Assembly: GCA_947179485.1 (NCBI GenBank)
Contig: OX359250.1
Location: forward strand, 6,717,661-6,781,660
Length of the DNA stretch: 64,000 nucleotides
Direction: 5' to 3'
Origin: Allacma fusca
Lineage: Eukaryota > Arthropoda > Collembola > Symphypleona > Sminthuridae
Shown here: positions 35,821 through 50,850 of the stretch, in pieces
Layout: each line of letters starts with the position of its first letter
Numbering within the stretch: position 1 is the first letter of the stretch
Position numbers and translations under genes: made by a program
Notes under the pieces: model-generated
Seen by the model: only the letters and a program-made list of their open reading frames with translations
What the model was told of the DNA's origin: nothing
The model's database searches: none

Positions 35821-35916
35821 TTTTTTGGTATCGTAATGTATGAGTGTAGTCCGTAGAAACTGACTATATGGAAACACAAAGTCCCAGTACCACTTCGTAT
35901 GGAGTTACGCTTATGA

Positions 35917-36743
<827 letters not shown>

Positions 36744-36941
36744 ACACATTCGTTGCACATATCTTGTACTTCCGAGTATGCGACATAATAACATACACAA
36801 TCTGTCCAACTAACATGTGAATTTTTATCTTGAATTCATAGAATTTACAAGGTATTACTACTAACGTTTTATGTTACATATTAGCATTATTTACATACCA
36901 AGAAAAAACGTAATCGCTGTTTTTTACAACTTTGCCAAAAA

Positions 36942-36947
36942 AATAAA
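36942..36947 (+). terminator. Candidate poly(A) signal of the myosin light chain gene
   Basis: AATAAA about 200 nt after the stop codon on the same strand. It is the first canonical hexamer in the 3' region. Confidence 0.5.
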
Positions 36948-36949
36948 AT

Positions 36950-39900
36950 AATACAACTAACACAAGAATTTTCTTGCTGTGCTTGAACTTCATATTATAC
37001 GCTCTCGTATGAAACGTAAATATTTACTACACATTTTGTAGGAGACTAGTAGTTTAAATGAAATCCAGTATTTCTTTCCTAGTGTACTAATATATCCTAC
37101 AAATTATTCCTGTACTAATTTATAAAATTTTATTTAAATTTTAGTGTCAAGTTTATTTCTTAAGTTTTGTTAGAGAAAATCGAATATCCTTTAGTCGTGA
37201 ATGTTGTCAACTCGTCTACATAAGAAGGATTTAAATTACAATCAGCATTAAAAAACTAAAATGTGTTTCTAAATCCCTTTATTTATGTACATTTTACCAA
37301 TCCGGAACTAATAGGCCTACTTTCCTTGTATTCTATTTTCCTCGTTTGCACAACAGCACACTTTCCACATTATAGCAACGAAAAACTTTTAAAAACTTCT
37401 TAAGCACATTCCAGTGTGAAAATTATCTGAAACATTCTAATGTATAGTCTTGTTTTATAGAAAAGTCTATCGGTGGGTTTAAAAGCATTCCCTTTTATAA
37501 CTTACAGCATCAGTGCTACCGTCTTCAGACACACGTGATTTATTGTTAGATATGTCTGCAATAATAAATTTCTCCATTGAATTCCAGTCTTCTTACTGGC
37601 TTCTCTAAAAAAGTCTTAAGTATGAATTATTTTGCACCTGCTTCAGCTTCTTTTGGCAAGGCAAGACAGTTGTCTCAACTATGAGAAAACCATGCCCTTA
37701 AAAGTTGCCCCTATTCGTAACGCAAGATTATTTTCAATTTTTTATTCGGTCACCACCAAAAAAATATAACTTCACCTACAAAAAACGACAGAAACCTTTC
37801 GAAGCTACAGCGTTGTACATCTGCAGTGGATAAGTATAAAATGAACTCACAAGAATACAGGAGGAAAGGAAAGAAGCATTCACTCAGTATCAAAAGAATG
37901 TCTACCGGTACGGGGAGTATTCAGGATGGTTCAACATATTTACGTAAAGAAAAAAAGGTAAACAATCTTCCTTCTCATGGTGTAATTATAGAAGTAAAAT
38001 AGCTTAAATTCCATTTTGGCATTCTGGATTACCAGCCTGGCCGAAATACAGAATGTAGTGATTAGTGATTATTTAAAGAGCTTACGCTCAACTGAATCTT
38101 AGTTTTTATTGAGATTAGTATGAATGAAAATAAAGACGCTTTTCAGTATTCCAAAAAAAATATTTTTTTCTTTATCCCTTATTTTTAAGACCGAACGTAC
38201 TTGCCAGTTTAAAACTCATTGGTGAAACATTTGCTAAAAAGAACAGACTTCTGTAGTGTAACAAGTAACCATTCCCGCTCAATTATGCACTGAAACCGAT
38301 TGTGAGTGGGAAAACACAGCCAACTCACAATCAGAACCAGCTCAAGTTCGCTTTACCCATCCAAAAAAAATTATTATTTTCTATTCTCGTTGCTTACTAT
38401 GGCTGATGTTATTTCCGAACTAATTGTGTGAATGCACAGCTTAATAAAGGTCTTTGCAGGAAAAAGTACATAGCTGGTATGCAATTTTATGCACTTGCTC
38501 TGCTTTCTTATCAACGCTTGCAAAACTTCATCCAAAAATAAATTTAACAAAACAACCTTAATACACCTGCTGACCTGCTAAACATAAAGTCATTGGTTAC
38601 ATTCAAAAGCACTATTTCTCTTTTTGTTACATTTTTGCATGCGTACTTTGGCAAGCGAATTAACAGAGAGTTAACACGGAATGTAGTATTTAGAACGCCA
38701 CGGAAATCATTACAGTTTGTGTAGTCGTCAATGATACGTTAATGGCCGAATAGCTGGACAAATTTCGAAAAAAATATAAGTCTAGTACTTCAGGCTGTCA
38801 GGCATGTTATTGTAGTTTACTTTAAAATGTTTAAATAAACCGTACAACTTATTGTTACAACTGATAATTTAACCATATAATGACAGTTTGTTTAGCTATT
38901 GTCCACTTGACGATTTGAAGGGTTAAAACTTGACTGTCATTATTGGAATCCTTTCATCATTTATTTTAATTTTAATCCTATTTTATCCTGTATATTATTA
39001 TGTTGGGTCAGAATATTTAAAATGCAATGAGCTTCCATGTTTGTGATATTTTGGCTTATTTGATCTATTCAAACAATTTCGCAAAAACTTAAAGGTCGCA
39101 AAACAATAATACTAAATTCTATCTATAATAGGGTTAAACATATTTGAAAATGAGCTAAACAATTTCCCGTTTCCTGTGTTGCATGAGGTGAAATATTATG
39201 GACACTGGTATTTCTTATGTATACCATTAAAATTTAGTTAATTATCTTAGCACTTTTGTCACAGTAACAAAATATCATGTGGATACATATAATCTTCAAT
39301 AAAACGGATACTTTTGGTTTACTGTGTTGTACTTAGTTACTAATTAATTGTATTATAAGAAACTTACTCTAAGAAGGGAGCTATTGGACAAAAGTCGTGC
39401 ATCCCACAATCCCACAATAAATTTTCAAGCGTCGCAAAATTTTAAATGTGTGAACGGATCCATTTAAATGATCGTCTTAAACCAGAAAATGGTTTGAGCA
39501 AAATAGTTGCCTCTCTCAAAGAATGTATACGCGCAGTTAAGATCCTGATGGCTTAACACTTAAAAAAATGAAGTTCGAGGGCAAGGTGATAGTGTTGAAT
39601 ATCTTTTAAAGTGTTCGAAGTTCAATTATAACTTGTGTTATTATCAATGTCAGTTTCAAGTAGCACTTGGCTACCTATAAGTTTAAGTAGCATTCATCAA
39701 ATTTCAAGTTTAAGCAGCACTTGACATATTTCAAGTTCAAGGGAAAGGCTGAGTATCGTTAAGTTGTAAGTCAATTATGACTTGGCTAGGAGTGCTACTT
39801 GAACTTAAAACTTGTCAAGTACTACTTGAAGATGAAACTAGTCAAGTGGTAGATATTTAAACTTGAAATTTGTCAAGTTCTACTTCCAACTTGAGTAACG

Positions 39901-42900
39901 TGGTCCCTCTTGATCTGGAGTGTTAGAGTAAGCTTAAAATTCGGTTTATTCTCTCACTTGAGCTCAAATGATCATATATTAAGCGAAATAACTTTTTTGT
40001 GTCAAACCTCAAAGAGATTTTGGAGGCCTCCAGTTTATAAAAATAAAAATTTCTTTCTTGGAAAAAGTAGACATTTAAAAGGATCCTGTCTTATATTATT
40101 TAAAATTCACTGACTTTTGAAAATTAAACTTTCTTATAGGATTTAGGATGTATGTAAGTATGACAGGGACCCTATTAAAAGGATGTCAAACATTTGACTC
40201 CTCTAGTGGAAGAACGGGTCAAAAAGTATTCAAGTTACTGGGCCCCTGAAACACCTTAAAAGAGTCTTGCTTTGTTTCGTTTTAATCCCAATGGACATGT
40301 CAGATTGCTCCCTTGTAAGGAAAGATATTTTCACATAATTACATATTTGGTAGCAACTAGTTGTGACTTCTATGTTATGTATTCATTTTTTGTTCACGAG
40401 ATATCTCGCACACCGGTACATTTTCGTTTTAAAAATTCATACATTTCATTAATCAGATCGGGAAGCAGTCCATTAACATGACTTCATTTCAATATCCTTG
40501 TTCCTATCTCCATTTTTAACCTTCAAGTTCTATCATTGTGAAAAGAAAATTCATAATGCATAGCTACCCGGTTGACGGTTTTGCTGAACGAAAAGAAATA
40601 AATGCATGGAGAACTATACGTATAGTAGGGAACGTGCGTCTTTATCCGAAGAAATCTTAACCTAGAAACCAATACAATGAAAAATGTATACAATTTTACT
40701 AGCACTGCAAAGCCAGCTATTTCATATAACTTCCCTATTTGCATTTGCCTTTTTGAGTCAGCAATAGCTGGCTGTACAGAGCTAGTAGTAGTAATATTGA
40801 CAATTCACATTTCCAATAAATTATTGTTATTTCCAATAACAATAATCTTGACGAGGGAAAAGCGCGGCGCTTACCCATGGGGCAAAACCGTCTTCACATT
40901 GTGATGACGAGTTGACAAATGATAAAGCTCAGCTGGATCATTATAATATGTTCTAACCCCCGAGTTTACTTTTTTTAACTTCAAGGTTTTTTTATTTGTC
41001 ATTTGATTGGCAAAACGTTTGAAACAAAATGGGTCAAGTATTTTTATTTATAATAACATTTACTAGAAGTTTAAAGACATTCAGCAGTATATGCACTATG
41101 ATGCAGTACATAATTAGTAGTAACTTAAGGATGCAGTAAATGACAGCTAGCAACCCCGTCTAAACCAAACTATACGCATTGAAAGCAGCAAAAGCAAAAA
41201 AGTCTTATACGTTGAGTTTTACAGGAAAATGCCGAAACACAGTCCTTTAGTTGCAAACTATTTTTATCGTTCGATCCTTTTACACGATAAACTGTAATTT
41301 GTATTTTTAAGCATAAATGCAGCAAGGTCATACACGAAATCTCATCTCGTTGCAGTGTGTTCCATGAAATATCCATATAGTTGAGGTCAGTTATCCGATA
41401 CCAAAAAACTTTCCCATACTCACTCAAATTAAAGAAACATGCGGACAGGAAATGTCAGTTTTGCTATATAGTGTTTCCCAAGTAGTTTTCTAAGCAAAAC
41501 TTCCACTGGCAGCTGCCCAAATGCTCTTGAAACATTTCGGTTGCATGAGTTCCTCGATTTGAGACTGTTCAGTTCGGTTCAGGTCAACTTTAATAAACGG
41601 GCGTGGACAAAAATTGAACACACGCTCTGTGGCCCTTTTCTATATCCAGCGTCATGTTTCATAGAAAATTTGTCCCCGTTAGGTTTAATGAGAACTATTT
41701 TGCACAGAAGAAGCCTTTGGCAAATCGCACAAAAAAACTCTTAAAAAAATAATCTGAATAGTTTATTTATAATAATTTTTGTTATACAAGACGAACTTAA
41801 TAACATTTTACGTTCCTGGGAATAACTAATCATCAATGCCAGTTGGAACCCTTCAAGGCTTAAGTCCACTTTAACTGATCGAACCAATCGGACATAATAA
41901 ATCTGGGAAAAAATGGTAATGTGAGACCTACAGGTTAATTAATTAATTAAGGTTAGGTCCTCATCCAACCGTAATGATCGGCTGCAACCGTAGCCAACAA
42001 AAACATGGTCGAAATCTCAACCACTCCACGGCAAAATTTTTGACACACTGCTTTTTTGGGGAATTATGCTGGAAATATAATGTTCTATAAGTAGGAGTTT
42101 GAAAGTTTCGGATGCTAACGGAGCGATTCTGCTATACAGATATTCAGAGATAAGATGGAAATAGCAAACTGGCATCTCTTCTCCCGCCGTTAAAATACCC
42201 TTTTCCCGATGTCATTGCCGTAGCGTTGCAAGGTTATGTAACTGCTGGATCCATAGAGGTACTTTACAATTGATGCATTCAACTAGCACATCTTTGAATC
42301 CTTATTGTCATTGGCATTGGAAATTTCAATAAAGGCTAAGATTGTGTGAATGGTATTACTCGCAGGATGAGGTAATAAACAAGATGTGCGTTGATAAAGG
42401 GACAAGCGCATCTTTTATTCTCCGAAAACACATAATAGGCACCAAATGTGTACATTGTATGGCTCAACTGTTCGATCGTCTTTATAACTTTCTCAAAGTT
42501 CTAACTTGTACTTGATGTGAAGCAATAAAAACGAATGACTCTACAACAATCCTCTGGACAGACCAACGGGTTATAAAGGGTAAATACATTTCTGACAACT
42601 TTGAAACGCTCAGCTGCATACAGTAAAGTTAAGAAGCAGAAGGAAATGTCATCAAAAGTTTTCAAATAAACAGTAAATTACTCTCAAAGAATGAATTTGG
42701 TTATGCCCCATTTTTTATGTATTCCAAAGGAATTTAATTATACGCCGCATTTCACCATTCAAATATTACTGTTTTGATTTGAATTTAGAAGAATTCATTT
42801 TGTTCGAAGTAAGTAACTATAAGAGTGTATAGTATATGGAGGTGATTATGCACCTTAATAAACCATATGCTCCTGTTTCACCCTGGCTGGGTCCATTACT

Positions 42901-43620
42901 ATATCACTTAGCCCGTTGTTCAAATCCGTGAGAATTTTTATATCTTTGAGGAGAGATGACCTCAATAAGGAATAACTCATCCTGCTTTAAACATTTCAGT
43001 TTTGTTCCCTTTGCCGACGAACTTATAAATGACTCTCTATTTAAAAGTATTTTGAATCCATTAGTCGACGAGGATATTTACACATACACATCCGTCACGA
43101 CTGATCCTTGATGCTAAAACATCTATTTGTTAAAAGTGAGGTGCGAGCTTTTGCACAGGATCCCAAGTGCGAAAAGATTGTTTTCAGTCAATGACATGAA
43201 CCAATAATTTTTTCTTGGGCAATCACACAGTTCAAAAGAATCAGGGGGTCATAAATTTCAAGACAAATATAATTTTGGGAAACATTGTCGTTCAACGTGA
43301 AAAGACCTGATGCTTTATCTCAACTTTAGTCACGATCCTCACAATCAGATGAACCTATCGGCATCAGCGCGGTCGTCTCATTTTCCGACATTCAAATCTG
43401 CATCAATGATATGGTCATATAGGTATATATTTTACGTGCTCTCTTCCAATTTAATGCTTAATGCTTAAACAACGGAGTGTGACTTATTTTCTTCGGTACT
43501 TAAATCCTGGCATTCCCACTATTTGTAAATGGCATACACAGAGAAGCTCACAACAGCCAGGCGTCGGAATGGCGGTCATAAAATATAACAATAAATGGAC
43601 CACGAATTCATCCCAAAGCC
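36950..43620. other. Gene-free interval after the myosin light chain
   Basis: AT-rich, with no recognisable exon. One ATG frame at 37842 runs 39 codons to a GTAAAC donor-like site but has no homology I can name. The region 39590-39900 holds a separate repeat. The rest contains nothing supportable. Confidence 0.5.
39590..39900. repeat. Cluster of AAGTTCAAGTAGCACTTG-like units in both orientations
   Basis: At least eight variants of CAAGTTtaAGTAGCACTTG and its complement lie within about 300 bp. Forward units are mainly on the left (39650-39730) and inverted units mainly on the right (39790-39890), so the stretch can fold back. A matching unit lies in the loop of the foldback element near 34800. 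It looks like a small mobile element or its subterminal region. Confidence 0.55.
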
Positions 43621-43625
43621 TTGAG

Positions 43626-43626
<1 letters not shown>

Positions 43627-43692
<66 letters not shown>
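43627..43692. repeat. (CT)33 microsatellite
   Basis: Uninterrupted CT dinucleotide repeat of 66 bp. It marks the start of the microsatellite-rich right third of the window. Confidence 0.98.
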
Positions 43693-43693
<1 letters not shown>

Positions 43694-44904
43694 GTCCGCA
43701 CCTAACTGGCTGTACATTGTGTACAATTTGGAAGGATGAGCATTTGAAATTCATTTGTAATCCATGCAAATCCAATGATTAAATGCACACAGGCACAAAG
43801 TTGTCCGCTTCGTTCATTCCTATTACCATCACGTCACATCACTATAAAACTCACTCCTGTATCTTAAACCGCTGGTGTTCACTTGCGCACGTAAACACAA
43901 TGCCCGCCAAACGGGGAAGTCGGTTTCGGTCCTCGCAGCTGCTACCAGCAATGCATAACGAACAAGAGTCACTTTTTACCTTCAATTACTGAATGTCAAA
44001 TTTAAGCCATCAGTGTATGTATTATGTACGATTTCATTAATATTATCTAAAAAAAACAAGGATATTTTTGAAAAATAATTTAATTACTATAATATTCATA
44101 GATATTTCCTAGTATGTATTTCGTACAATTAAAAATAAATGTACGACAATTTTTACTGTCACATTTTGCCTTGGCAAAGGCTCTATTCGAATTATAATAA
44201 ATAAAATGTTCGGTTCAGCTGCAGATCTTTGATAGTCCTGCCTGAGTCTGTACAGATTCGGTAATAAAGTTCATGTATTGACCCATTTTCAAAAATGGCA
44301 GTAGTAAATCAACTTTTAGAATAACGATCTAATAAATATGAATAAGGAAAGAAGGTCATATATGATAAATGTGAGCGGATGCATTTATTATGCATGGGTC
44401 GTCTGGGCTATGCACTTCAATTTCAGGGAACGGTGGGGACGAACTAACGAGTAAGGAAATTATTAGTACTGCATGGATAGAAGGAATTGGAGACACGCCT
44501 GAATAGTGAACATCATGTGAAGGAAATATTTTTACCAGCATCAGCTCACATCAAACACAAGTGCGACATACAGAATAGACACTACCTTTTCATACCTTTA
44601 GGTATTACAGTAGTACGTATATATTTTCAGGAGCGTATGTCTGTTGGAGCTGATCGAGCTGAGCGTCAAAGCCATAATCTCTCTCTCACCCGGTGCACTG
44701 TAATTGAGGACCGTTCAAGCAAATTATGTAAATTAAAATCAAGTTTTATCGCTTATGAAATGACTCATCAGGACAAAAAAATCGTCTATACTTGCCATAA
44801 AAACTACAATTTTCTCTAAGCACTTCCTGCAACCAGAAGTTCATTCAATCCAGCTCGAAGATTGGTAATAATGTTTTATTAATTTTTAATAATTTTAATG
44901 ACAT

Positions 44905-44923
44905 ACACACACACACACACACA
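44905..44923. repeat. (AC)n microsatellite
   Basis: AC dinucleotide run of about 19 bp. Confidence 0.9.
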
Positions 44924-47900
44924 GACGCAGAGGCATGAACCTTCTCTCGGAATGCATAAAAAAGCAGTAAAAATACGGGAAAACCGGAGTGAAAATTAAA
45001 CTAGGCAGATCATTACTGTGACTATACTCTTTCACTTCCACCCCTGCAATTTAGTCAAGACTATTGTTTTCATTAAAGATGACTTGGGTTTGGGGACTGT
45101 GCCTGAGTGATTGCTAAAATATCTATGTACACGCCTTGTCCTAATACAACATTACTAGCTAACAATAAGCCAATCGCTCTATTACCCTTGTAAACGTTTA
45201 CGAGCTAACTGTTTAATTTATTCAAGCAAATATGATTCGTTAGGGCTGTAAAATCCGTCGGCAGCCATGCATGCCAGCAGAGAGCGAAGTGAGAGATCCT
45301 CGTACATGCCTAACTACATCCGTGTAAACAACTACAAGAGTTTTATTGATTTAAAGATGCGCAAATCCGTGAATTGATTTTATAACTAACGGGGTATTTA
45401 TTTCCAAGAGCAACGTACCCCTTCCATGGCTTACTGTAATCATTTTCCAGAATTGGGACAATTAGTGTAACAGTGAACAGGGAGTATTTACACTAACATT
45501 TTCAGTGTGAACAACAGCCCAATAATTGATGCGAGAAATCAGTTGAGCAAAGGAAGACATCAAAGTGATGCAAGCAAAAATTATTGAGAAAAGTGATAAT
45601 CATTTTCAATTGTGGAGCTGCTCAATTTATGCCAGTGATAATTATTGATAGGGATTACAATAGTCGTCACTAAAAGCTTCAGAGGCTGACAATGAGAGTA
45701 AGTTTTCACGTAATTATATACCTGATGTAATATCTCATCCCATCCCTCCATCGTGGATTGCATAGTAATTCAAATGTAAATCAACAAATTCCAGCTTTTA
45801 CATTGACTATTCCTCTCCTGACTAAAACACCGCATTTGATGTGTGTAATCAATAGGAGATTAAAATGACGACCCAGCAAAAAAGAATACGAAGGACTAAA
45901 CGATAGCACAATTCTTTCACTTTGCAAAAAAAAAAAAAAACCTGCAATGTCTGAAACTTGAATACAGGTAGATAAATACAAATCTCTATATTTTACTATC
46001 CGTTCACATACGTGCATATACCATGCGAAATAATTTATCCGTATAAATACATACTAAGTTTCTATATCTACGTATAGACAGATACTAAAAATCTTGTTAC
46101 CTCAATTTGCATTTTCATTTTCATTTTCATTCTCAAGCATAGCATTTAATTTCATTAATACTTTTCCATATTCGCGTGCTCAATATATCTGTAATGCATA
46201 GTTGGTTTAGGATGAGGATGGTAGTTAGTTAGAGGTGCGAGCTATCTGGGTGCTCTTATATGAATTATATTTGATAGAGGGACAACTCATCTCCCCCTTG
46301 TCCAGTCAAGATCATTGCAGTAAGGAACATAAAAATGAAGATCGTGACAGGGAAAACGTGATGGAACTATTCACCAGGCAAATAACTTTGGATTAAAATT
46401 CACCCCTCAGCACAGTAGCATTATCGTAAGGAGTCGTTGCGAGAGTATTAGTAAATGTATATTAGTATTACTAACAACATTGTATACATTAGTAGTCCAA
46501 AGCTGTTTAGGTTGTTTCTTTGCAGGAAAACTTGTAGAGTCCAGTGCTGAGTTGTTGAGCATCAGGAATCCTATCTGATCATTCAATCAAACGTAATTTG
46601 CAATTATGGCTCATTTTATGCAAAGTATAAATGGTGGAGTCCTCCGACTCGGAACATGTTCTGCTGCAATTTCCCCATTACTATAGACTCGATATTCTAC
46701 GTGACAAAAGAAGACGGCTTTGGGTGGATGGAAGGGAGTGCATTAGAAAAGCTTGTGGTATGCTTGGGAAAAAAAATTGTTACACTTTCATATTATGACC
46801 TCCTCCCTTGTTATTAAATGCCGCGGAGGATATTCTCAAGCCGGGATAAAAATCAATAAGTACTAGGAAGAGCTATCCATTTATCTCCAGTGGGAAGAGC
46901 GATGACGTTGAGGGAGCAAGAGTTGGGAGACCACTCGACCGAGTACAGCACTGCGACTTTGACCTTTATTCTTGCATTTAACCCCAGCCTCTCCTCCGTG
47001 GATCGTTGATGTTATCCGTAACTAAATGCTATGTTAACCCTGGAACGGTTACACTCTTACTAGAAAGCCTTCTGTGTTTTATTTCCCAAGAGAAGAAGCT
47101 TCCCTTATAGAGGAGAAGCAGGAACAGTTACACCAAGTCCCATTTCAATGGAAAATGGAAAATAGCTTGCGAGATTCATGGCGTCCGTCTGTTTACGTAC
47201 AAGGTATTGTGTACGTTGCGCAAATAATAACGCTCATTTTACTCACTAAACTTTTACGATGTTTTTACGTTTCCGCTTCCACACTATCACTTTCAAATAA
47301 AAGCTAAGCTCTCTCATTCTAACTACAAGACCTAAGTTTATCGACCAGTGAAAGTGAGTATTTATAACAGCATAAGAACCAAAATTCCCGTTGCCCTCAA
47401 CCAACCGTGAGAGTATGCAGATATTGTTACACATGCTGATGTAGTAGTAGTAGTAGTCTCTCTCCGACCCGAGATTATTTCACAGTGCAAGTGAATATTT
47501 TATGAATTTATCCCGCGGACTCATTTCCCCACAGACTGGAACGAACAGGAATACTAAAGAACACATTGCTTGAGAAAATTCACCTGAAATCTATATAGAT
47601 TAACTTGAAAAATTACATTTTCAGCCTACTTACAGGGAATTACTGCAGGAATGATTTCACCCCTGAGTATCCATGCGGACACAAGTTACTTCAAAGACCC
47701 CCCTTTCGACATAGGGAAGCAATGTGAGAAAGTAGGGGAAAATATAATTTTATGATAATTTCATAGGGGACAGAAGAGGGCCCACGCAAGACGGAATTAC
47801 GCTCATGGTAGTAGCTCCTACACGGAGGAAAAAGTAGTAGTAAATTTTGGATGCAAAACCGACAATGAGAAACCTTCCTATGAGATTCTAAATGTTACAT

Positions 47901-47971
47901 ACACTAACCTGGGGAAATTTTGAGAAAACTTGATACACCTAATAAAAGCTTTCTATTTACACTGCTAGAGC

Positions 47972-47994
47972 GAGAGAGAGAGAGAGAGAGAGAG
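47972..47994. repeat. (GA)n microsatellite
   Basis: GA dinucleotide run of about 23 bp. Confidence 0.9.
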
Positions 47995-50176
47995 GGACAG
48001 GACAATAGGCACAGTGCGTTGAGATGATATACAGAAAAGGAGTAATAATGGAAAAGCCGGGAACTGTGGGTAGAATCAAGTACATTGTATTCGTAGTTGA
48101 GAGTGGAGGTGGTTTTCGTTTTGTCGATACCCGGGTTTCACTTCAAGTTTCTCTCCCACTCCACCGCTTTTCTGAGTATAGTGTGTGCCCCGGTGAAAGT
48201 AGAAATCCATTACATTATGTTATTCCAGGGAAAAATGTTCACATGGACGGGGTGTACCAGGACTCTCTGGATATGTAAGTCAGGTCGTGCCTGCAGAAAC
48301 CTCAACATGCTCACAGAGAAAGAGAGAGGGTGAACTGTGTAGCTCCGTTCAAGTAGCTATGCACAAGAGATGCAAGGAACAGTCAAGCGAATTCAGCCCA
48401 CACACAACATACAAAAAGGCTCGGATCCCTCCTATGAACATACAGACCTATCATCATGAGCAAAATACTGTACAATATATGTTGTATCCACGAGAGACGA
48501 GCTGTATCACCGCCTGTGCATGTTTACGTGTTTTGTGTGTGTGTGTGTGTCCCTTACTAAAATTTGAAAAGTTTTTGGCATATCTGTAGATACATGCCGT
48601 GCACATGCTACCTAACTGTATGTATCCCTGCTCCCAGCTCCGTACACTTGCACCGACGTGTGTTCCAAATGGAGAATAACACATTATAGAGAATGCGGGC
48701 CAGGACACTGCACACACCGCTGGATTTGAATGCTTACACTGTAGCAGAGTCAGGAATAGAAAAGTAGGAAAGCGCGAACGTGCTTCTCCCAAGCACTCGG
48801 GTCCTTGTACGTGGTGCATGCAGTGAGGGAAACTTATGCAATTCGGGTTTCGACAGTATGTATGCGGGCACAGTCGTAGTAGAGGCCGTATGTGTGTAAC
48901 TGTAGTAAACAGTATACATAAATTCATAGTCAAACATGACTACGGGTTTCCCCTACTGCTTCCTTCCTTGGTTGCTATTCCTCCTGCTACTAGTACTGCT
49001 TCCATTGAAGTAGGATTTTTCGAGAGTAGAGAGGAGGTTGAGAAAAGCTACTGAAAAGCACAGTACATGTTTAGATGGTTGTACGAATGGTAGGTTCGCA
49101 GCCTGCGCGTTCCCAGCACGTTGAGTCTTATCAGTCGGTTGTTTCAGCAACCACGGGAAAAAGGATGGTGAAAATCTCTCGGTAAGAGTCGAAGCCTCTT
49201 GTGTTCGCTGTCCTGTTCCTCATCAAGAATAGCCCAAAGAACTGATATTCCCATTTCTCTTGACTTCTCTGACCCATTCGTAGAGAGATCTGCTTGAGAG
49301 GACGAGGTTCCTCTGTCTGATACCTTCCTCCTTGTGAAGTGTGTACAAGCACCAGTAATATTTTGCCGGTCTTAACCGATTCATCTTTGCTTGTACTTCT
49401 CCAATAAATATAGATACCTGTTCCAAAAAAAAGTATTTCATCGCTCTTCAGCTTTTTCCGAACTTTCAATTGACGCTATACATCAACTCTACAACCCCAG
49501 TGAAAGGAATTCAATTTTATATCCTTCCTCCCAAAAACTAACCTATATGGATATTGATGAAGGTCTCCTCTTTGGTGTCAAAAAGGGCTGAGGTTCAACT
49601 GTGAATCTTATTATTAGTTCTGAAAAACAGCGTCACCCATTAATCCCGAGAGTTTCCTTCCAGTATTGATTTGCAAAGAGCAGGACACCTAGGAAATCAT
49701 TTCCTGTAAACGATACAATTTCTGTGTGATCGGAGTTCAGAGTGATGAAAAGGGAAACAAAACTGAAAGAGAGAAGTAATCGAATCACCTGTATTTACCA
49801 CACTGAGGCTGAGGCAGTAAAATAAACACCAGAAATTGGATTTGGAGGGAGGTATAGTCATAAAGAGGTATTTATTTACATTGTGAGTGTGTGTGTGTGC
49901 ACGGTCACTGGTAGTAATCAGCCTCATAATTGACATTTTGACTGACTTTCTCCACCACGAAGTGAGCAACAGTAGGCGAGAGAAACTGAAAGTCTTCAGC
50001 TGCATTGTATCCAGGTAAGCATCTACTTACTCTTCAACTGTCTCTAAAAATAAGATACAAGTAATACCACATTGGGGTCTAAATTTAGTCCAGGCTGCAT
50101 AAATAAGCAGTGGGAGTTCCTGCGAATGCAAATGAGGTTACAAATTTAGCGGATTTTCTCTTAATCCTTTTCTTTT

Positions 50177-50201
50177 GAGAGAGAGAGAGAGAGAGAGAGA
50201 G
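50177..50201. repeat. (GA)n microsatellite
   Basis: GA dinucleotide run of 25 bp. Confidence 0.9.
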
Positions 50202-50805
50202 TCACACAAATCATGACGGCAGTATCGATTTCTCCAATGCGGTTATTATCCCCTTTGTATATGTGCATGTGGCCCCCGAAGTAAATAAACACTTGAAGAC
50301 AAATTTACTAACTTGTTTTCCAACGGGCTGGTATAATTTATGGACAAGAGATTCCAGCTCCAACTGGACGGAGGTCTGTGATTAGGAGTAATTGTTAATT
50401 ACAGGGATTTGAGAGTGAGTCCTATGACATATATGTCTTATCAGAAAGGGCTATTACATGGCATTCATTCATTAATAACAATGACAGTAGCCTTTGAGCA
50501 TAACTCTATTGACAGTCTCAGCTAATTCCTTTAATGGAAAGTCCCATTTCCCTTCTGCCCCGACTCAACGGATTTAAAACCTGGAACCAGTCATTTCGAA
50601 AGGGATGCTTTTATTTATAATTAATGAGTGTATTAGGGGAGGAGGGTTGAAGAGAGGAGTCACTGAACGTAGTTATGAACTCATTTTTTATTGCATAATA
50701 TTATTTTTAAAATCATCGCTCCACTTCCACCGGCTTCCACTAATGGTATGAAATCCTAAAATATTTTGACAATCTTAAAACACTAACTAAAGTTTAATTA
50801 CCGCT

Positions 50806-50850
50806 AGAGAGAGAGAGAGAGAGAGAGAGCGAGATGTGTGTGTGTGCGCG
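50806..50850. repeat. (AG)n followed by (GT)n microsatellite
   Basis: An AG run of about 24 bp is followed within a few bases by a GT/GC run, giving a compound microsatellite. Confidence 0.85.

Noticed and set aside
37842-37960. ATG frame of 39 codons ending at a GTAAAC donor-like site
   Set aside because: The first residues faintly resemble aromatic amino acid decarboxylase N-termini, but the match stops after about ten residues and no downstream exon was found.
48454-48933. 159-codon minus-strand open frame, Cys/His-rich
   Set aside because: Part of it is encoded by a GT microsatellite; no domain pattern or regular Cys/His spacing.
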